From: Agrypnia vestita
Lineage: Eukaryota > Arthropoda > Insecta > Trichoptera > Phryganeidae
Direction: 5' to 3'
Length of the DNA stretch: 64,000 nucleotides
NCBI GenBank assembly: GCA_016648135.1
Contig: JADDOH010011147.1
Coordinates: forward strand, 47,858-111,857
Below, in pieces: positions 45,005 through 57,140 of this stretch. Position 1 is the stretch's first letter. Each line of letters starts with the position of its first letter. The notes under the pieces are model-generated. The model saw only the letters and a list, made by a program, of their open reading frames with translations, did no database searches and was not told where the DNA came from. A program made the position numbers and the translations under genes.

Positions 45005-45500
45005 TATTAACAAAGATAAATTATAGATGTATCACAGAGAACCTTATATTTGCAAATTTTTTAAAGTTGTATGTATGGGGTATAAAAGCAAAGGCAGCAT
45101 TATCAAAAAAAAATTAACGCACTCTTATAATATTACTAACTTAAAATGTTCTGAATTAGAAATTTTATAGGATATACATACATAGCCAATGCATTTATTG
45201 GAAACATTATTTTTGGAGGGAAAAGATAAATAAAATCCAGAATTCAGTACATTTTAAATTAGTTATCCTTGGTGACTGCATTCAAAACATTTTTTTAATT
45301 TTTTGGATATTGCTGTCTCGGCTTTTATACCCCACATACGTCCTAAATCAGTTTCTATCATATATTGGAATCGGTAAATATTCTATTGTGTAAAGTGATC
45401 ACTTAACCAGCTCATACAGGTCATAAGCCCTGGGCCACCTTATACAGACTTGTATACACGTTTCTCGCATAAACAGTTTCGTTTCTGTGAGACCTCATTA
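45005..45500. repeat. TGTCTC-family fragments in inverted arrangement
   Basis: AAATTATAGATGTATCACAG at 45018 is a left-end piece; 45395-45500 is the reverse-oriented counterpart (GTGATCACTTAA, CATACAGGTCATAAG, TTTCGTTTCTGTGAGACC). A ~480-bp element bounded by inverted ends is likely. Confidence 0.5.
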
Positions 45501-45746
45501 ATCATTAATATTTACGCTCATAATTTACCATTCACAACCAGAAATTTAAACACCAACTTACGTGTACTCCTGAATACAAGGGAGGGATCAGTAATAAATA
45601 ACATTTTTCTACAATCAAACTCTATTTCAGTAAATATGTTCTGAGTGACTAGTAAAGAAAAATCCTTGCTAAATTTTCAGCGATATGGATAGAAGCAATT
45701 GCAATCATCCTACATGCACTTTTAATATTTGATGTATTAACTTTAT

Positions 45747-45792
45747 CATTCGGCATAAAAAAATACAATGTAAGAATTGTTTATGCCGAATG
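45747..45792. repeat. Short perfect hairpin (13-bp arms)
   Basis: CATTCGGCATAAA (45747-45759) pairs perfectly with TTTATGCCGAATG (45780-45792) across 20 bases, inside which CAAT and ATTG could also pair. It could be a tiny MITE relic or a structured RNA; the arms are short for a microRNA precursor. Confidence 0.5.
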
Positions 45793-46434
45793 AAAGTTTC
45801 AAATCATTTTGGCGACGAAACAGTCATAGTATAAGATCAAGCCAATAACTTTTTCAATGCAAAAGTGGTGATAACAAATTTTTATTAATTATATAGATTT
45901 ATATCATTCGTGCAATTCAACAAAGCTGCAGATTTTCAGATGATTGCCATCATATTTATCGATTGTGAACCCACGCCCACGAAGTTTATCATCAATTCGT
46001 CAATTCCTTTTTTTGGCACCTAATTTTTCATTTTATATTATTTTGTTATATTTAATTAAATCAAATTTTAAAACTCTGCAAAAATTGATTTTATCATGGT
46101 TCTTGGAACTGCCTACAATCGGAAAGATAAAATAGCTTTGTATTGGTCTCTTAGCACATGTAGCAGAACTTCGAATAATCGATATTCTTGCGAGATATTT
46201 ATATCCCAATACGTGATAACCAATTTGAAGATTAAATAATTTGAAATTTCGGGTTCAGTATGGCACCCCAGATATTCCGAGGAAGGTACAAAGAGGCTGG
46301 AGTGACTGTGTGGGCGGGAAATGTAGCGAGATTATGTAGATGAGTCCCTTAACATGCACAAAGCTTCTCATACAAGCCAACAGGATGAACACCATGTACG
46401 CGTAGGTATATATTATTTTATTGATAATAAATTT

Positions 46435-47008
46435 CTTAATCAAGATATATTGTACATGTGTCATCTCTATTCGTCTCTATGAAGCTATTTTTTTATATGG
46501 AAGAGAAGGAATGGTGTCACCTTTTCAGATGTCCATAGGGCTTACGACATATCATTCGTAACATTCAAAATGCACATGTCGTTCCATATGTATGTTGCAT
46601 CTTTACTATCGCCACCTGTGGCTGAAAATGTTGTCGTTCCCATAAACCAGTACAGATGTCACCATTGACAATGAGATATCCGTATTTTAGATTGGGATTT
46701 TTAAAGCAATATTATTTATATGTTTATATGACATTCTTCCGAATTATTAACAAATACATTATAATGTCTACGCCTGAAAATGATTTAACTCCTCTTAAGA
46801 TCAGTATTAATATATTCAGAATATTTTGAGTATGTTCAAATTTTTCAAGAACACAGTACTGGATTTTATCCTCAAGAAGACATCATTAATCCAGATACAT
46901 TAAGAATATCTATGTCTATAATATACCTTGATTAATGATGTCCTCTTGGAGATAAATACCAGTATTATATTTTTGAAAAATTTGAGTATACCCAATATAT
47001 ATTCTGAA
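46435..47008. repeat. TGTCTC-family fragments and fold-back
   Basis: 46440-46560 is a diverged copy of the TGTCTC end. At 46815-46902 and 46920-47008 the GAGTATG-TTC-AAATTTTTCA...GACATCATTAAT unit occurs twice head-to-head (about 88-bp arms, short 17-bp centre). Arms have diverged by several substitutions, so the inversion is not very recent. Confidence 0.6.
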
Positions 47009-47559
47009 AGATGTCTTGTTTATTTTGTTGGAAAAACTAAATAAACTAACTTAATAAAATGTATATAATATTAAACAAAATCACATAAAAGTTCCATATA
47101 TCCACTTAAATATTCTCAATGGCTAAAATACGTTATACGCTTCCAAATTAATTACACAGATTATTTAAATACTCGTTCACTATTGCAAATAGGTACTCAA
47201 ATAAAAAAATATACATTAAAAAGTTAATGGTATCGTAAATAAATTATGTTTCTAAAAGATAACATGCGTATAAAAACTCTGCGGTACCAACAGAAAATCT
47301 CGTTGAAACAACACTTGAAGCAAAAAATAAAACTCTGAAACTGGGTGATCGTAGTTTACTTTCAAAATAAAATTACATCGTTTTATCGATATTTTATAAT
47401 AATTTAACTCATAAAAACAAAGTTTTCATTATAAATTCTTTATACGCAAGAAAAAGGCTTGTATGCAGAATTTTTCATTTTATATCATTCAAAATTCTTT
47501 TCTATATAGGATGGATGCTTCTAGGAACGACTAATTTTCACCTGTTTTGCTTTATCATA

Positions 47560-48800
47560 ATGACGTCACCCGAGTGTAATTATTCAGGGACCTATTCTTT
47601 TAAGCGCCATTCTTAGTATCTTGGAGAAAAAAATTAACATCGTTTAAAAATAATTCCATATTTGGTGTAAAATAATTCTGTTTTTGCTTTGCGAAAAAAA
47701 TGTAGAAAAAAAGTAAAAACGCCAAAAGATTTAAAAGTAAAAACTCTACAAGATAGAGAATAGAACCACCCCTCGCGAAGCAGCGGCTGAAACTGTGAAA
47801 ACCGAATGAAAGCGCATTTATTTTTAAAGTGGATCACTTCGCAATGTTAATTTTCAGCACACTCGATAGCGACAATTGGGCTCTATCGATTGCAATATTT
47901 ACATGTAAAATTAGCCAACGCGTCGCAGAGCAGCATTCAAAATATTTAAAAAAAAACTCAAAAACGAACGCCATTCTGTGGACACGCAATTCGGAACAAA
48001 AATTCCCTGACGCGCACTATCGCGCCATATGTGTAAAAAGTCGTCGCACCTCGCTACAATTTTTTTTTAACCAAATTATTAAATGAACAGAAAATTTAGA
48101 TTTTGAGTGGATATCAAAAAAAAATGGAGGGGATAAAAAAATCGAAAATGGGCACCTCTAACTTTTATCGAACGTGATACTCAATTTTTGAATTTCATTA
48201 AAACTATGCAAACAGTCGCAGAAACATCGCGCTCGCTAAAAAAAGCCAAAAAAAAGGGGTTTATTTTTGTCACGCCGCGAGAAAGAGAGAAATGCAAAAT
48301 TCCAACATATAAAAAATAGACGACCGGATTTTGCACTTTTTGCAATATTCATATTTTCGATTGAGTCTTAAAATAAAATTGAGATTTTGAGAAGGGCCCA
48401 GCGAGAGGGAGGTAAGGGGAGAAAGTTTTTATATTCAGAATAGGACGAAAACTTGCCAAGTTATTAACGTTGCAAAGTGGTTTTTCGGATTAGAATTAAA
48501 AAAATCTGAAATTCGACTCAATTCTGAGGAGGATAGACGTTCCGCGACGAATGTATTTCCCAAAGACGTGGGCGGGCTGCGTCCGTTAGGGGAACTTGAA
48601 ATTTTCGGAATCGAGCGCTCGGTCGACGAGTTTTTTTGCGAAAAACGAAAACAACCACAATAGCCGCGTATACCGACGAAGTTGTCAAAATGCGTTGTCA
48701 TCGACATCGACGTCAACGTGCAAAATTTTAGTTCGATTGGATGACGGGAAGTGTGTTAATTTTCATTTCCAAGACATTTCCACACACACGTGCGTACGGC
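47560..48800. other. GC-richer island of unknown origin
   Basis: The base composition changes and CGTCGC, CGCGCACTATCGCGCC and GACGTCAACG motifs appear. The end (48690-48790) matches the dispersed repeat at 28341-28470. Frames at 47829-48086 (plus) and 48435-48716 (minus) have no recognised motif. It is probably a transposable element, but I cannot name it. Confidence 0.35.
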
Positions 48801-49859
48801 AATAAAGAATTTAAAAATAGCACAGATTCAACATAAAACGCTTTCAAATTTAAAACGAAAGCTTTCAAACTTAAAACAAAAACAATAGCAAGCTAATCGA
48901 TCTCAATACGAGCATTACATATATGCTCTATATATGCTGTCTATCGTTTAAAACGTTCCATTTTTTTATATTTCAAATAATTGGAAAATGTTAAAATGTA
49001 GGTAGATTCATACTTTTAAATGTGCTGATTTTCCTAAAATTTATAAAATATTACAAATTATAACTATTATGATAAATTTAATATCAAAAAACTACTTTAA
49101 TTAAATCATTTTCTTATATATTTATATATATAAGGTAATGCTACATAGAAAGGCGTAAGGTACATAGAAGGTAAGGCATCATATTCCTGCTACTACTAGG
49201 CTTATTTATAAATAGTTAAAATGATACGTATTTTTTATGTAACGTAAATAATTTCGTTTGTATAATATTATATTTTCTAAAATAAACATTTTATTTTTAC
49301 TTCTTTTAGTACATTCGAAGCATTTTTTTTTCATACAAAATAGAAGATTTTCAGTCCTAAACCATTTCATAACATTTAAGTTCCATTGTGAATTACTTTA
49401 AATACATATTTGATTATTATGAAATTATTTTTCACCTGCTGTTAAATATAAAAAAACTTTTTTGTATGATTTTAGTACGAACAACACGTAATACAGTAAA
49501 ATAAATTAATGCATATAATAAGGTTATCGAAGTGCAGTGACAGCTTTTTGAAATAACAAATGACAAAATCCGGGAACAATAGCAATCTCTTTATTGCAAT
49601 GACCATTAAAGTTATGATACGAGAGAGGTTATAAACTGTTATTTTTGTATTGTTGACTATTTATATGAAATATTCTTCCACATAAATATAATACGAAAAG
49701 TGGGGGATTTATTGTTTCGAGGGAAACTTAAACTACTTTAGTTTTAGGTAAAAAGTATTTGTTTTTTTCTACTTGTTTAATTTTTTTCTGAGACGCGTTT
49801 CTCCTTACAAGTCGAAACGCCGAAAAATTAAATAAATACAACTATAAACATGTTTGTTT

Positions 49860-49965
49860 TTCAGAATATTTTGAGTATGTCCAAATTTTTCAAGAACGCA
49901 GTACTAAATTTTATTATTTTGGACATCACAATTCAATATATATTATAATATGTCTCATAGAGTCT
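49860..49965 (+). repeat. TGTCTC-family fragment
   Basis: CAGAATATTTTGAGTATGTC, CAAATTTTTCAAGAACGCAG and ATAATATGTCTCATAGAGTC appear in family order, with the middle shortened. Confidence 0.6.
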
Positions 49966-50050
49966 ACTACTACTAATACTATGTTTACCCGTTAATACAA
50001 ACGCTATACTTTCGATCATTTTATTATTTGTGAATGATAAATTTTTTGGG

Positions 50051-50093
50051 CAAATTAGTTCATGCTAGTTAGTTAGTTAGTTCAAATTAGTTC
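50051..50093. mobile_element. Possible tail-only RTE insertion
   Basis: CAAATTAGTTC occurs at 50051-50061 and 50083-50093 around ATGCTAGTTAGTTAGTTAGT T. The TTAG repeat is the 3' tail of the RTE family in this window, and the flanking direct repeat could be its target duplication, i.e. an insertion that kept essentially only the tail. A simple-repeat expansion is the alternative. Confidence 0.35.
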
Positions 50094-51079
50094 TGTAGGC
50101 AAAATAGTGCATGCTTGTCTTCAACAAGATTAACACGCATGTGATAAATATTCGTTAAAAGGTTTGATCAACGGAATTAAAGAAATTACGTTAGACTAAC
50201 GGCTAACGTAAAAACGGTACAAAATACATTAAAAAATTGTACTGTTTATACATTATTTATTATATAAAATTCAATCACAAGATGTGTATTCGGCCTGCCG
50301 TAGCAACATGTATGTATTTATTTTTAAACTTGTTTTTTTGATTGAAACTTATTTTTACGTTAATATGAGTTGACTATTTTTCGCGGTATGATAAGGGTCA
50401 ACGAATAAAAATTACGCAAAAAGTCCATTTTGTTACGCGTAAAAATGTGTGTGTAAACAACCTAATAATCTAAGTTGTTTAATGTTTTTAAAAAATTAAA
50501 ATATCCACAATTTTTTAGTGAAATTACAATCACATGACACTGGCTTTAGAGGTACATTAAGGTATCTGAAAACATCGAACGTTACATTAAAATTTGTTCA
50601 TTCAAGATATTTTGCAACGGAAGTGAAACGTGTCTTTAAGCGACAGTTTCCATCACATCAGATTATTTCAGGGTATACGGCAAAATATTCTAACCATGTT
50701 CGTGTCTCTTATTTTATCAGAATGGCATGCGACGGTATCTAGTGTCGATTTTATTTTTATTTTTGTATATTTTCACCATATGTTATGTAAATAATAATAA
50801 GTTCTTCTCCAATCGGTTACCATGAATTTTAAATATTGCAAATTGCACACAAGTATTTTTTATGTGTCCGCATAGAATAAATAAGTGTAAATTTAGTCTA
50901 TCTCTACGTGTAAATTCTGTCTGTTTTTCAATTCGATATTAATTTTATTATTTGAACAAATACAAGTTTTAAAAGAATTCTTTAAAAAATCGGTATATTT
51001 AGCATAGAACTAAAGTGTTTAATATATTTTTAGGAATGAATTGTCGATACTGTATCAATTACGAAGCAGTAGGTACTTA

Positions 51080-51520
51080 CCATCACGTCGTTCCCCGTGG
51101 GGATAGACCGAGAAGATACAGCGCCACACTCTTCTGTCCTAACGACATACAACTCTCACCTCATCCACATTCATACATCTTCGGTTGTTGAAGCTTCTAA
51201 CGGGACCATCTTCCAGGATCTGGTTAATCTGGTCATGCCACGTTTTCCGCGGTCGCCCTCTCTTTCTGGCGTCATCAACGTTCGCATTATATCTCTCTTA
51301 CCATTCTTTCCCCTTTCAATCGCTCAACATGCCCAAACCATCTGAGTGACCCTTTTTTAATTCTTTTAATTATACTAAGATTAGCTTTACATTAAATTCT
51401 AGTATCTTCATTCTTTACAGTATCATAAATAGATTTGCCACACATACGTCTAAGGTATCTCATCACCACTGCATTTAGTCTACTTTCATTCCTCTTCTGT
51501 CAGCTTATTTTGTAAATATA
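51080..51520 (-). pseudogene. RTE-like reverse transcriptase C-terminal relic
   Basis: The minus strand parallels 26953-27486: it can be read through the EMRSLR-like and MRRCMN-like regions with frame breaks; the + strand shows the complement of the family end (TTACCATCACGTCGTTCCCC) at 51078. Decayed and inert. No target duplication was found. Confidence 0.7.
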
Positions 51521-52140
51521 ATTATAATAAATTAATAAATTTAATCACCAAAATGCCTGGTAAGCTGTTACTTTAACCACATCTTCCACATTCTCCATTC
51601 CTTGCTCTAATAGATTTTTATCTTTTTGGGTCACAGCAATACGCATTTTATGTAAAAAGTTGTCCAAAATAATGCATAACTTCATGACTTTGTCAATACT
51701 TTTGAAGTAGAACGATCTACCTGCGTCTTTCCCCGAGTCTGGGTAGGGGAGGGTCTAAGAATTCCCGACGTCACGAAAAAATGCAAATTTCAGACGCTTA
51801 CAACGCAAGACCTATAAAACTTACATCAACGAGATACATCGTCGGCGTCTACCATTCAAGTTATCTCGAAGATAGAGAAGCGCCATACGCCATTCGTTTG
51901 CTCATCTGATGCGCAAAGGGCGCAAATGGCGGACTTGAGCGCCGTTGGGGCGTAGTAGTTGGGGCGGCACGCAATATGATCCAAAACCGGCAGTATTACT
52001 TGAGATACAGATACAGAATCGAACAATACTCGCACATCATCGGTAGCTTTTTTCTCATCAAAACTCACAAAATTCACCGAGAAAAGAATGAATAAACTGC
52101 CATCTAAATGAAGACACGTTGTCATGTAAAAGTTCATATT
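51521..52140. other. Unassigned; 93-codon minus frame at 51856-52137
   Basis: The minus frame contains SVNFVSFDEKKATDDVRVLF and VSQVILPVLDHIACRPNYY, which are not low in complexity, but I recognise no family and see no splice or promoter support. Confidence 0.3.
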
Positions 52141-53039
52141 GATCGTAACACTTTTTGAATAAAATTTTAAATATTCATAAAGTTCGGTATTTATTTATCA
52201 ATGAACTCATTTATAGTACTTGCTTATATCGGACGAAAAGGAGACTGTTAAAAGAACGATTAAGCTGTGATTCGATAATTTTCTCACGTAATATTAGATC
52301 CCGGGGTTAATATTATATATTTATCCTTGTGCTTAAGCATTCGAATATTTTTATAGATTTAAACAGCCTTGTAGAAATTTATACTTATTTATACAACCTT
52401 ATAGAATTAATTAAAGGCCCTCTTCAAGCCCTTCACTCCCTTATTCATCTTAGAATCAATTTTTTTTTTTGCAACAATATTTTTATAAAATCGTTTCATA
52501 ATTTGTCACTCACATCACTATTGTAATTTTTTTATTTATTAGAGACACTAACAGAATAATAGGTACATAATACTCTGATAATAAAACATTATAATTGAAG
52601 ACTATGCCCATTATCCCAATTATAAGTGTCTTCGGCACGCTTTAGCAACATGTATATTTACGTTTAAGTATATTTTACATGTACATTTATGTACATTGTA
52701 TATTTAGTGTTTGAAAGTAGTACGATTAGTATTTAATAAATAATTAATTTAATGCTTGCACATTTTTTATTTATTTATTTATATATAAATATGAATTAGC
52801 ATGTACGAGTAGTTTACTCTCATCTCAGGGTAAACTCTCATCGGTAATATTCGATTTGTAACTATGTATCATTGAAGTCTACATACAAAACAAATGTGAC
52901 AATGGATGATAGCTCTTTTTGCGTATAACTACTATATTTTACGCGATTTCTAGAAAAAAAAATTCGTGTTTACGCGTCATAACAGCCATTGTGTATAACA
53001 TGTTGATGATGTCATGATATGAACTGACTTGTGATTTTA

Positions 53040-53520
53040 TTAATTTTATTTACGCTTTAACAGGCCAAGAGGCCCAATCACAAAAGTGAAACACATCACA
53101 AAACACCTAGGATTGAGTTAATCACATAGATTAATTGTTACCTCACCGGGAACCTCTAGAGTGAGAATCCAGTGTCATGTTATGTTAAGACAAATTTATT
53201 GCACTTAGTAATGAGACACTATCGGGGCTAATTCCTTGAGTTTTATCCTAGTTCGGGTTCTCTACATGGAAAAATTGAACTCAAAATTCTTTAGATAGGC
53301 CTAGCTACCACTTACCAAATTCTGCAGGTGACCACTCGTTGTCGATCTCCGGTCTGATATTCTGCTCCCGCTGTATGTTCAGATGACTGTAACACTTAAA
53401 GACCGATCGAAAGTTTCAAGCACAATTTAAATATATTTGCAACTTTGTATTTGCCGCGACAAAAAACCGACCGCTCAAGTGCTTTAAATCACAGATTTTG
53501 TTGAGCACTTAAACTGTCAT
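53040..53520. other. GC-mixed stretch, possible repeat
   Basis: ATCACAAAACACCTAGGATT-GAG matches 13750-13775, so at least this part is repeated. The segment 53140-53480 contains balanced sequence with no open frame of note. Confidence 0.35.
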
Positions 53521-54708
53521 GCACAGAGAACCGCGCGTTCATAGATAATTATTATAAAGCGGATTTTGCTCGAACAGACACCATATTATTATCAATTGAG
53601 ATGGCAGTCACTTTATAGTGCAAAATGAAAATTTTATTTAACACTACCCTTATCAAATGAAATGATACCACCTAGGTATAAAAACACGTTAAGGTTTGTT
53701 CATTTAAAATCGTTCTATGATGAGTTTCATTTTTATTCATTTTAGTCCTAGTTTAATGGTCTCTACGTCCACTTCGCGGTACTAGACGGCTCACCATTTC
53801 TTCGTCCTCGTTTTCTTCCCATCTGCCTTTCGACTTTCTACGGCTATAAAACATTCCTGGAAATTTAATCTGAATCTGTAAGCTTAATCTTATCTGCTGC
53901 ATCGGTATGATTTTAAAAATAGCGTCTCGGAGAGCACTTTAAAATTTATATTAATTTAGAAATATTGCATTTATGCCATTTCATGAATAAGATTCCTGAA
54001 ACGAAATATACGAACTGTAAAACCGCGTTCTTTTACTTTAAACCAAAAACCGCGGTTTTCGTTTTCTCAAAAAGTCTCAGTTATGAGTGAAAAGCTATTG
54101 GGAGAGAGGCTAGTACTCTCAGTGATGATGATCAGAAATGATGACAGAAAAAGAGAAAAAGATGATAGAAAAATCAAACGATAGAGTTAAATCGATGAAG
54201 GAGAAATTTGCGCTACTTAAAAAATTGTCATAGAACCAAAAAACAATCATATATCAAGTCCTCTCTACTATAAAATCGACGTCTACATATGCTGAAAGGA
54301 CTTTTCCCTAAGTGCCAATTTGTATACAAAATTGTGAACTCGATTAAATGATAAACATTTTTAATTTTATTATTTAAGCTCAGGTTAAAAATAGGTTCAT
54401 TTTTTATAATAAAAATTGTCAAATGAAAATAGTTTAAAAACATTTTTATCCCGATATTTATTTTAAATCAAGTTTACTGAAAATCTCAATGAACCAGTTT
54501 TCAATAACTGAAAACCGCAGTATTTGAAAAACATCGTTTTTCAGAAATTACGTAAACAACAATACTTTTTCCCCATTTCATTTATTTTTTACACGGCGAA
54601 ATTATCATTAACGGATTTTTGTATATGTTTCATTATGATCGTGAATGTATTAAAATACATGTGACGTGTGAAGATCATATTTTACTTTCTTTTACAATAT
54701 ATTTTATA

Positions 54709-55219
54709 ATAATAATAATAATAATAATATTGGATTATTTATATAGCGCCATTTTTGTGAAAATTTCACCTCAAGGGCGCTTTACATACAAAAGACTCTT
54801 ACATACTAAAATCATAGAATAACAAAATGAAAAATAAAATGAAAAAGAAAAGAGAAAGAAAAACAGCTCAAAACATAAAATAGTAAAAAAAACAACGAAT
54901 ATTAAAAAGGTTCTGGGAAAGATTTTGTAAACAAGTGCGTTTTAAGTCTTTTCTTAAATAAAGTCTCTGAATCCGTGTTTCTTATCAGGGAGGGCAAAGA
55001 GTTCTACGCTTCGGGGCCCGCCACCGCAAATGCCCGTTCGCTGAACCTAGTTTTCTGGAACTGACTTGCCGGTTCCAAATATCTCCCACCTAAAAGTTTG
55101 ACGTCTCCCATTTATGTTGTCTGGAATACAGAGCTCTTGAAGATTCAGAGGATCCTGAAGATACAGATTGATACAGATTACATATTTTTTTGTGGAATAT
55201 AATTTATATATTCCACAAA
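54709..55219 (-). mobile_element. CR1/L2-like LINE 3' end with 15-bp target duplication
   Basis: The minus strand encodes LLGGRYLEPASQFQKTRFSE, RAFAVAGPEA-stop-NSLPSLIR and ETLFKKRLKTHLF. This is the well-known C-terminus (G-x-R-x-F-x-V-x-x-P-x-x-W-N-x-L-P-x-x-I-R...F-K-x-x-L-K-x-x-L-F) of CR1/L2-like non-LTR polyproteins; the conserved Trp codon is TAG here. The 3' untranslated part has the ATATAGCGCC/GGGCGCTTTACA hairpin and an (ATT)n tail at 54706-54731. ACAATATATTTTATA flanks the insertion exactly (54694-54708 and 55220-55234). A 27-bp palindrome, TGTGGAATATA-paired, lies at the truncated 5' end (55191-55217). Confidence 0.85.
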
Positions 55220-55960
55220 ACAATATATTTTATATACATTTATATTAAACATCTTTAACTTAGTTATATTTTTTAATCGTTTCCGTTCCATCAAAGTTAA
55301 AACTTGTGTTTGGGAACAGGAGAATAATGACGAAGTATTATTTAACAACACGTGCGAAATATAATATTAGTATTTCGCATAAAAGATATTGCGATATGCA
55401 ATACGTTTTTTTTACTGCAAATCAAATTATATCACGCAACAATATTCAAATTTATGCTTACACAAAAATATACATTTTACAGTCGTTTTATTGCAATTTT
55501 ATTATTTTTCATAATAAAAAAACTGTTTCTGTAAAAAACTACCAAAAATAATTATCAGATAGTAATTTACAGATCAACAACATTATTTCAGCGAGTGTCT
55601 ACAATTCGATTCCATGTATACATAGGTATATAAGGAACGCGTTCTATCGTTTCATTGCTGTTCGAAAATTCAAATTTAAATTATGACTGCACAATGCCTT
55701 CTCCATGCGGAAGAATGCAAGCTCGAGCTAGTTCAATAAGATATTTACTTTCCATCGAAGGCTCCCAGTTTTAACTTAGCCTGCATTCCAGATAAACCAT
55801 GTTGTCTACCTTTTCATGCCTTATTCTGTCTTTATTCATCTTCCACTATCATCCATTTCGTTTCGAATTTTCAAAAGAGGCAAACACTTTGTTGTGGGAC
55901 ATTTTAATTCAATTCCCGACCAGTTTTCGCTAAGCTACTAATAATAATAATAAATAAAAA

Positions 55961-56377
55961 ATATTTAACTGTAATTTCGGATATTTTATACGCACCGTAT
56001 GTATTAGCGAGAAGCGAATCTCGACGTTTCGTTGGATACTTATCCTTCGTCATCAGGAGGATGACCTTTACCCACGGAGGTGGAGGTCGGACTGATTAAA
56101 GGTGCTGCTTTCTAGGGCGTAAATTGTATGCACTTTGTTGTGGAGTGTTCTCTTCTTCTACAATAGAGATCGCCAGTGTGCAATATGTACTAGTTACGTC
56201 GGCGGATTTTACTGCGACTTCTCTCAAGGGTTGGATCAGTGTCGTTAGAACAGGGCGCCAAATACTTGATAGTTTGTAACTGTCATCTCTATGGATAAGT
56301 ATCCAACGAAACGTCGAGATTCGCTTCTCGGTAATACATACGGTGCGTATAAAATATCCGAAATTACAGTTAAATAT
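55961..56377. mobile_element. Penelope-like remnant: inverted terminal repeats, ORF tail and hammerhead-like core
   Basis: Arms of about 85 bp (55961-56046 and 56293-56377) are near-perfect reverse complements (TTTAACTGTAATTTCGGATA, ACGCACCGTATGTATTA). On the minus strand the interior ends a reading frame (DDSYKLSSIWRPVL...ENTPQQSAYNLRPRKQHL, stop at about 56096). The 'LxxxWxPVL' segment is typical of the end of the GIY-YIG endonuclease region of Penelope-like elements. About 35 bp after the stop the minus strand has CTC-CTGATGA, a GGATAAGTATCC hairpin and GAAACGTC-GAG (56060-56019), matching the core of the hammerhead ribozymes known in Penelope terminal repeats. The RT itself is absent. Confidence 0.6.
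56019..56060 (-). ncRNA. Hammerhead-ribozyme-like motif
   Basis: On the minus strand: stem I CUC/GAG, core CUGAUGA, stem II GGAU-AAGU-AUCC within CGAA...AACG, then GAAA and ACGUC with cleavage expected after that C. There is one extra base between CUGAUGA and the stem-II pairing compared with the textbook core, as also seen in the 57258-57303 motif. Stem III would be the short ACGU palindrome. Activity is untested. Confidence 0.5.
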
Positions 56378-56909
56378 GTTTAACGACCGTAATAACAACC
56401 CTACCTCTTTAATAAAAAATATTTAGTCAAATTTGCATTTAGTTGGAGATAGTGTTTCAGAAAATATGTAATATATCAGCACAATCCGTGCCATACATAG
56501 AAACGCCCCAGTACATAGATTTGCGACGACTAGACGCTTTTTCATCCCCTTGTGCTATACTTATAGAACTACCTTCGACAATTTCAAAGGCTCAAGGAAT
56601 ATTCCTCTTATTATAACCGTCAACGGTCATTAGTCTTGTGAATTTTTAAATCATAAATGACGATATATTACTATTACTCAATATGTTAATTTTTTCTAAA
56701 ATAATTTAAGATACTGTAAGAAAGAGACAAAATTACAGAAAATTGGGAATTTACTGGAACTCCAAACGTTTTTGAGTAAATTGGAAATGCCTAGAAAAAT
56801 CTATAATAAACGGTGGAAATTCCGAATAAATTCGCGAGACGTCTGGAAATCCAAAACTGTATATAAACTGGATGACGCCATCACGACATATTTCGACGAC
56901 TGATGTGTT

Positions 56910-56998
56910 TCCAGTTCTGCTGATGGACCCTGCGCAGCAGAATATCCCAGAAAACTCACACCAGAATTTTCTATACGGTTGTGAAAACCTAAGAACAT
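56910..56998 (+). mobile_element. Fragment of the Penelope-like fold-back family
   Basis: Contains CTGATGGACCCTGCGCAGCA, AATATCCCAGAAAACTCACA and the end GTGAAAACCTAAGAACAT, which matches the outer end of 57141-57381 and the reverse of 2669. Confidence 0.65.
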
Positions 56999-57000
56999 TT

Positions 57001-57100
57001 TAAAATAACTGCTCCAGTTAAGTTCGTTTTCAGTGACTTAATTAAACAAAACTTTAATTTATGTAATGTAAAGTGTTTTGTTTGTGTCCCACGACAATAA
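57001..57100 (+). mobile_element. LTR-like end fragment
   Basis: CTCCAGTTAAGTTCG, TTTCAGTGACTT, and a terminal TGTGTCCCACGACA parallel the 3' end of 7205-7845. It directly abuts the Penelope-like fragment. Confidence 0.4.
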
Positions 57101-57140
57101 ATACTAATCCAAGATTGAGGAAGAATCGTATTTTCTGTAT

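Noticed and set aside
48435..48716. 93-codon minus frame
   Set aside because: No recognisable motif; composition follows the local base bias, and part lies near a dispersed repeat end.
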